Shown one piece after another: positions 11,646 through 12,382 of a stretch of DNA of 12,382 nt. Below the pieces are notes generated by a model. The model made no database searches and was not told the DNA's origin. It was given only the letters and a program-made list of their open reading frames with translations. This DNA comes from Verrucomicrobiota bacterium (lineage in GTDB: Bacteria > Verrucomicrobiota > Verrucomicrobiia > Limisphaerales > AV2), in contig QHOP01000221.1 of NCBI GenBank assembly GCA_003219345.1, positions 1 through 12,382 of the forward strand, read 5' to 3'. Position numbers and translations under genes: made by a program. The stretch's first letter is position 1; each line of letters opens with the position of its first letter.

Positions 11646-12382
11646 ATGACGAAGTTCCCTTTTTCCACGCGGGTGACCGCGCTGATTGTTTTGCTGCTCT
11701 CGATTTCGCTTCAGTTGAACGCGCGGGACAGTTCGGCGAACCAGGCCACGAAAGCGCTTCAGGGCCTGTTCGACACCGAATGGGACTACACGATGGAGCA
11801 AAATCCGACCTGGGCATCGCAGTTGGGCGACCGCCGGTGGAACGACCGCTGGGAGGACGCGAGTCTCGCCGCCATCGAGCAGCGCCACGAACACGCCGGC
11901 GATGTTCTGGGGCGCTTGAAAAAAATTGACCGCCGTATGCTGTCGCCGAAGGACCAGCTCAATTATGACCTGTTCCAGAAGCACTACGAGACCGCCACCA
12001 AGGAGTATGCCTATCACTGGTATCTCGCGCCGCTCAATCAGCGCGAAGGCATTCAAACCGCCGACGAACTGGCCGACGCGCTCCGCTTCGAGACGGTGAA
12101 GGACTACGAGGACTGGATCGCGCGGCTGCGGTCGTTTCCGGCCTATCTGGACCAGACGATTGCGCTGATGCGCGAGGGCATTCGCGAACGGATCGTGCAG
12201 CCGAAAATCGTCATGCAGCGTGTCCCAAGGCAGATTGACAACCAAATCGTGGCGGCGCCCGAAAAGAGCCCGTTTTACAAACCGTTCCAAAATTTCGCAG
12301 CGCCGGTTCCGGACGCAGACCGCAAGCGATTGGCCAAGGCGGCCAACGAAGCTATCGCCGCGGATGTCATCCCCGCATATCG
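11646..12382 (+). CDS. DUF885 family exported protein (5' part, runs off window)
   Basis: The first 245 codons of a longer gene are present; the end lies beyond the window. The product starts MTKFPFSTRVTALIVLLLSISLQLNA, a signal peptide with likely cleavage after Ala26, so the protein is exported. The mature part begins with a helix (ATKALQGLFDTEWDYTMEQ), then NPTWASQLGDRRWNDRW, a pattern typical of the DUF885 N-terminus. It goes on through LNYDLFQKHYETA and the IQTADELADALRFETVKDYEDW block. DUF885 proteins are usually near 550-600 residues and are thought to be related to metallopeptidases; the putative metal site would lie in the missing C-terminal half, so activity cannot be judged. I chose the ATG at 11646, which exactly opens the signal peptide; there is no strong Shine-Dalgarno sequence. 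It is divergent from trpE. Confidence 0.85.
   Translation, partial: MTKFPFSTRVTALIVLLLSISLQLNARDSSANQATKALQGLFDTEWDYTMEQNPTWASQLGDRRWNDRWEDASLAAIEQRHEHAGDVLGRLKKIDRRMLSPKDQLNYDLFQKHYETATKEYAYHWYLAPLNQREGIQTADELADALRFETVKDYEDWIARLRSFPAYLDQTIALMREGIRERIVQPKIVMQRVPRQIDNQIVAAPEKSPFYKPFQNFAAPVPDADRKRLAKAANEAIAADVIPAY

Noticed and set aside
11354..11929. 191-codon plus-strand open frame before and into the DUF885 gene
   Set aside because: It passes through the REP-like hairpins and then shadows DUF885 in another frame; the DUF885 frame has a signal peptide and family motifs.
1..12382. CRISPR array, tRNA/rRNA genes, prophage or toxin-antitoxin pair
   Set aside because: I looked for regularly spaced direct repeats, cloverleaf-like segments and typical small paired ORFs and saw none; the repeats present are inverted and irregularly spaced.

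Overview
The window is GC-rich, densely coded bacterial chromosome carrying ordinary housekeeping and stress genes. It holds no phage, plasmid, CRISPR, tRNA or rRNA signal. The gene set and the many small intergenic palindromes suggest a soil or freshwater Verrucomicrobium of the Pedosphaera/Limisphaerales kind. This is inference from gene content and remembered sequence style, not a database match. The organism looks diderm: it has a lipobox lipoprotein, an exported MsrA and an exported DUF885 protein.

Layout, left to right: a repeat-rich intergenic stretch (1-252); an LD-carboxypeptidase on the minus strand; a divergent fused SpmA/SpmB-type membrane protein that appears to lack its first helix; a convergent exported MsrA with a YacG-type zinc protein upstream of it; a divergent phospholipase D/cardiolipin-synthase-like lipoprotein; and a minus-strand cluster of a GNAT acetyltransferase, a 39-codon relic of a DJ-1/PfpI gene, and a SAM methyltransferase. 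Next come a broken phzF and a small CxxC membrane protein (both minus), a divergent MocR-type regulator (GntR helix-turn-helix plus aminotransferase), a stand-alone trpE (minus), and the 5' part of a DUF885 gene running off the right end.

The genes do not form one pathway. LD-carboxypeptidase acts on peptidoglycan turnover, PLD and methyltransferase on lipids or small molecules, MsrA on oxidised protein, and TrpE makes anthranilate for tryptophan. The MocR regulator has a palindromic site in its own promoter region and may control itself or the small divergent gene.

Two things stand out. First, the intergenic regions contain a family of short hairpins with constant architecture: a GT(A/G)G tetranucleotide, then an 8-3-8 stem-loop whose loop usually reads TCC. 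The stem sequences differ from copy to copy. Some copies sit as inverted pairs. This matches the general form of REP/BIME elements mobilised by RAYT (TnpA-REP) enzymes. Second, a different, 66-bp GC-rich palindrome lies in frame inside trpE and adds 22 codons. Besides these there is a cluster of deletion damage (DJ-1 relic, phzF, possibly spmA) and a perfect 24-bp palindrome in front of the acetyltransferase. I see no multi-gene novel defence or biosynthetic system.
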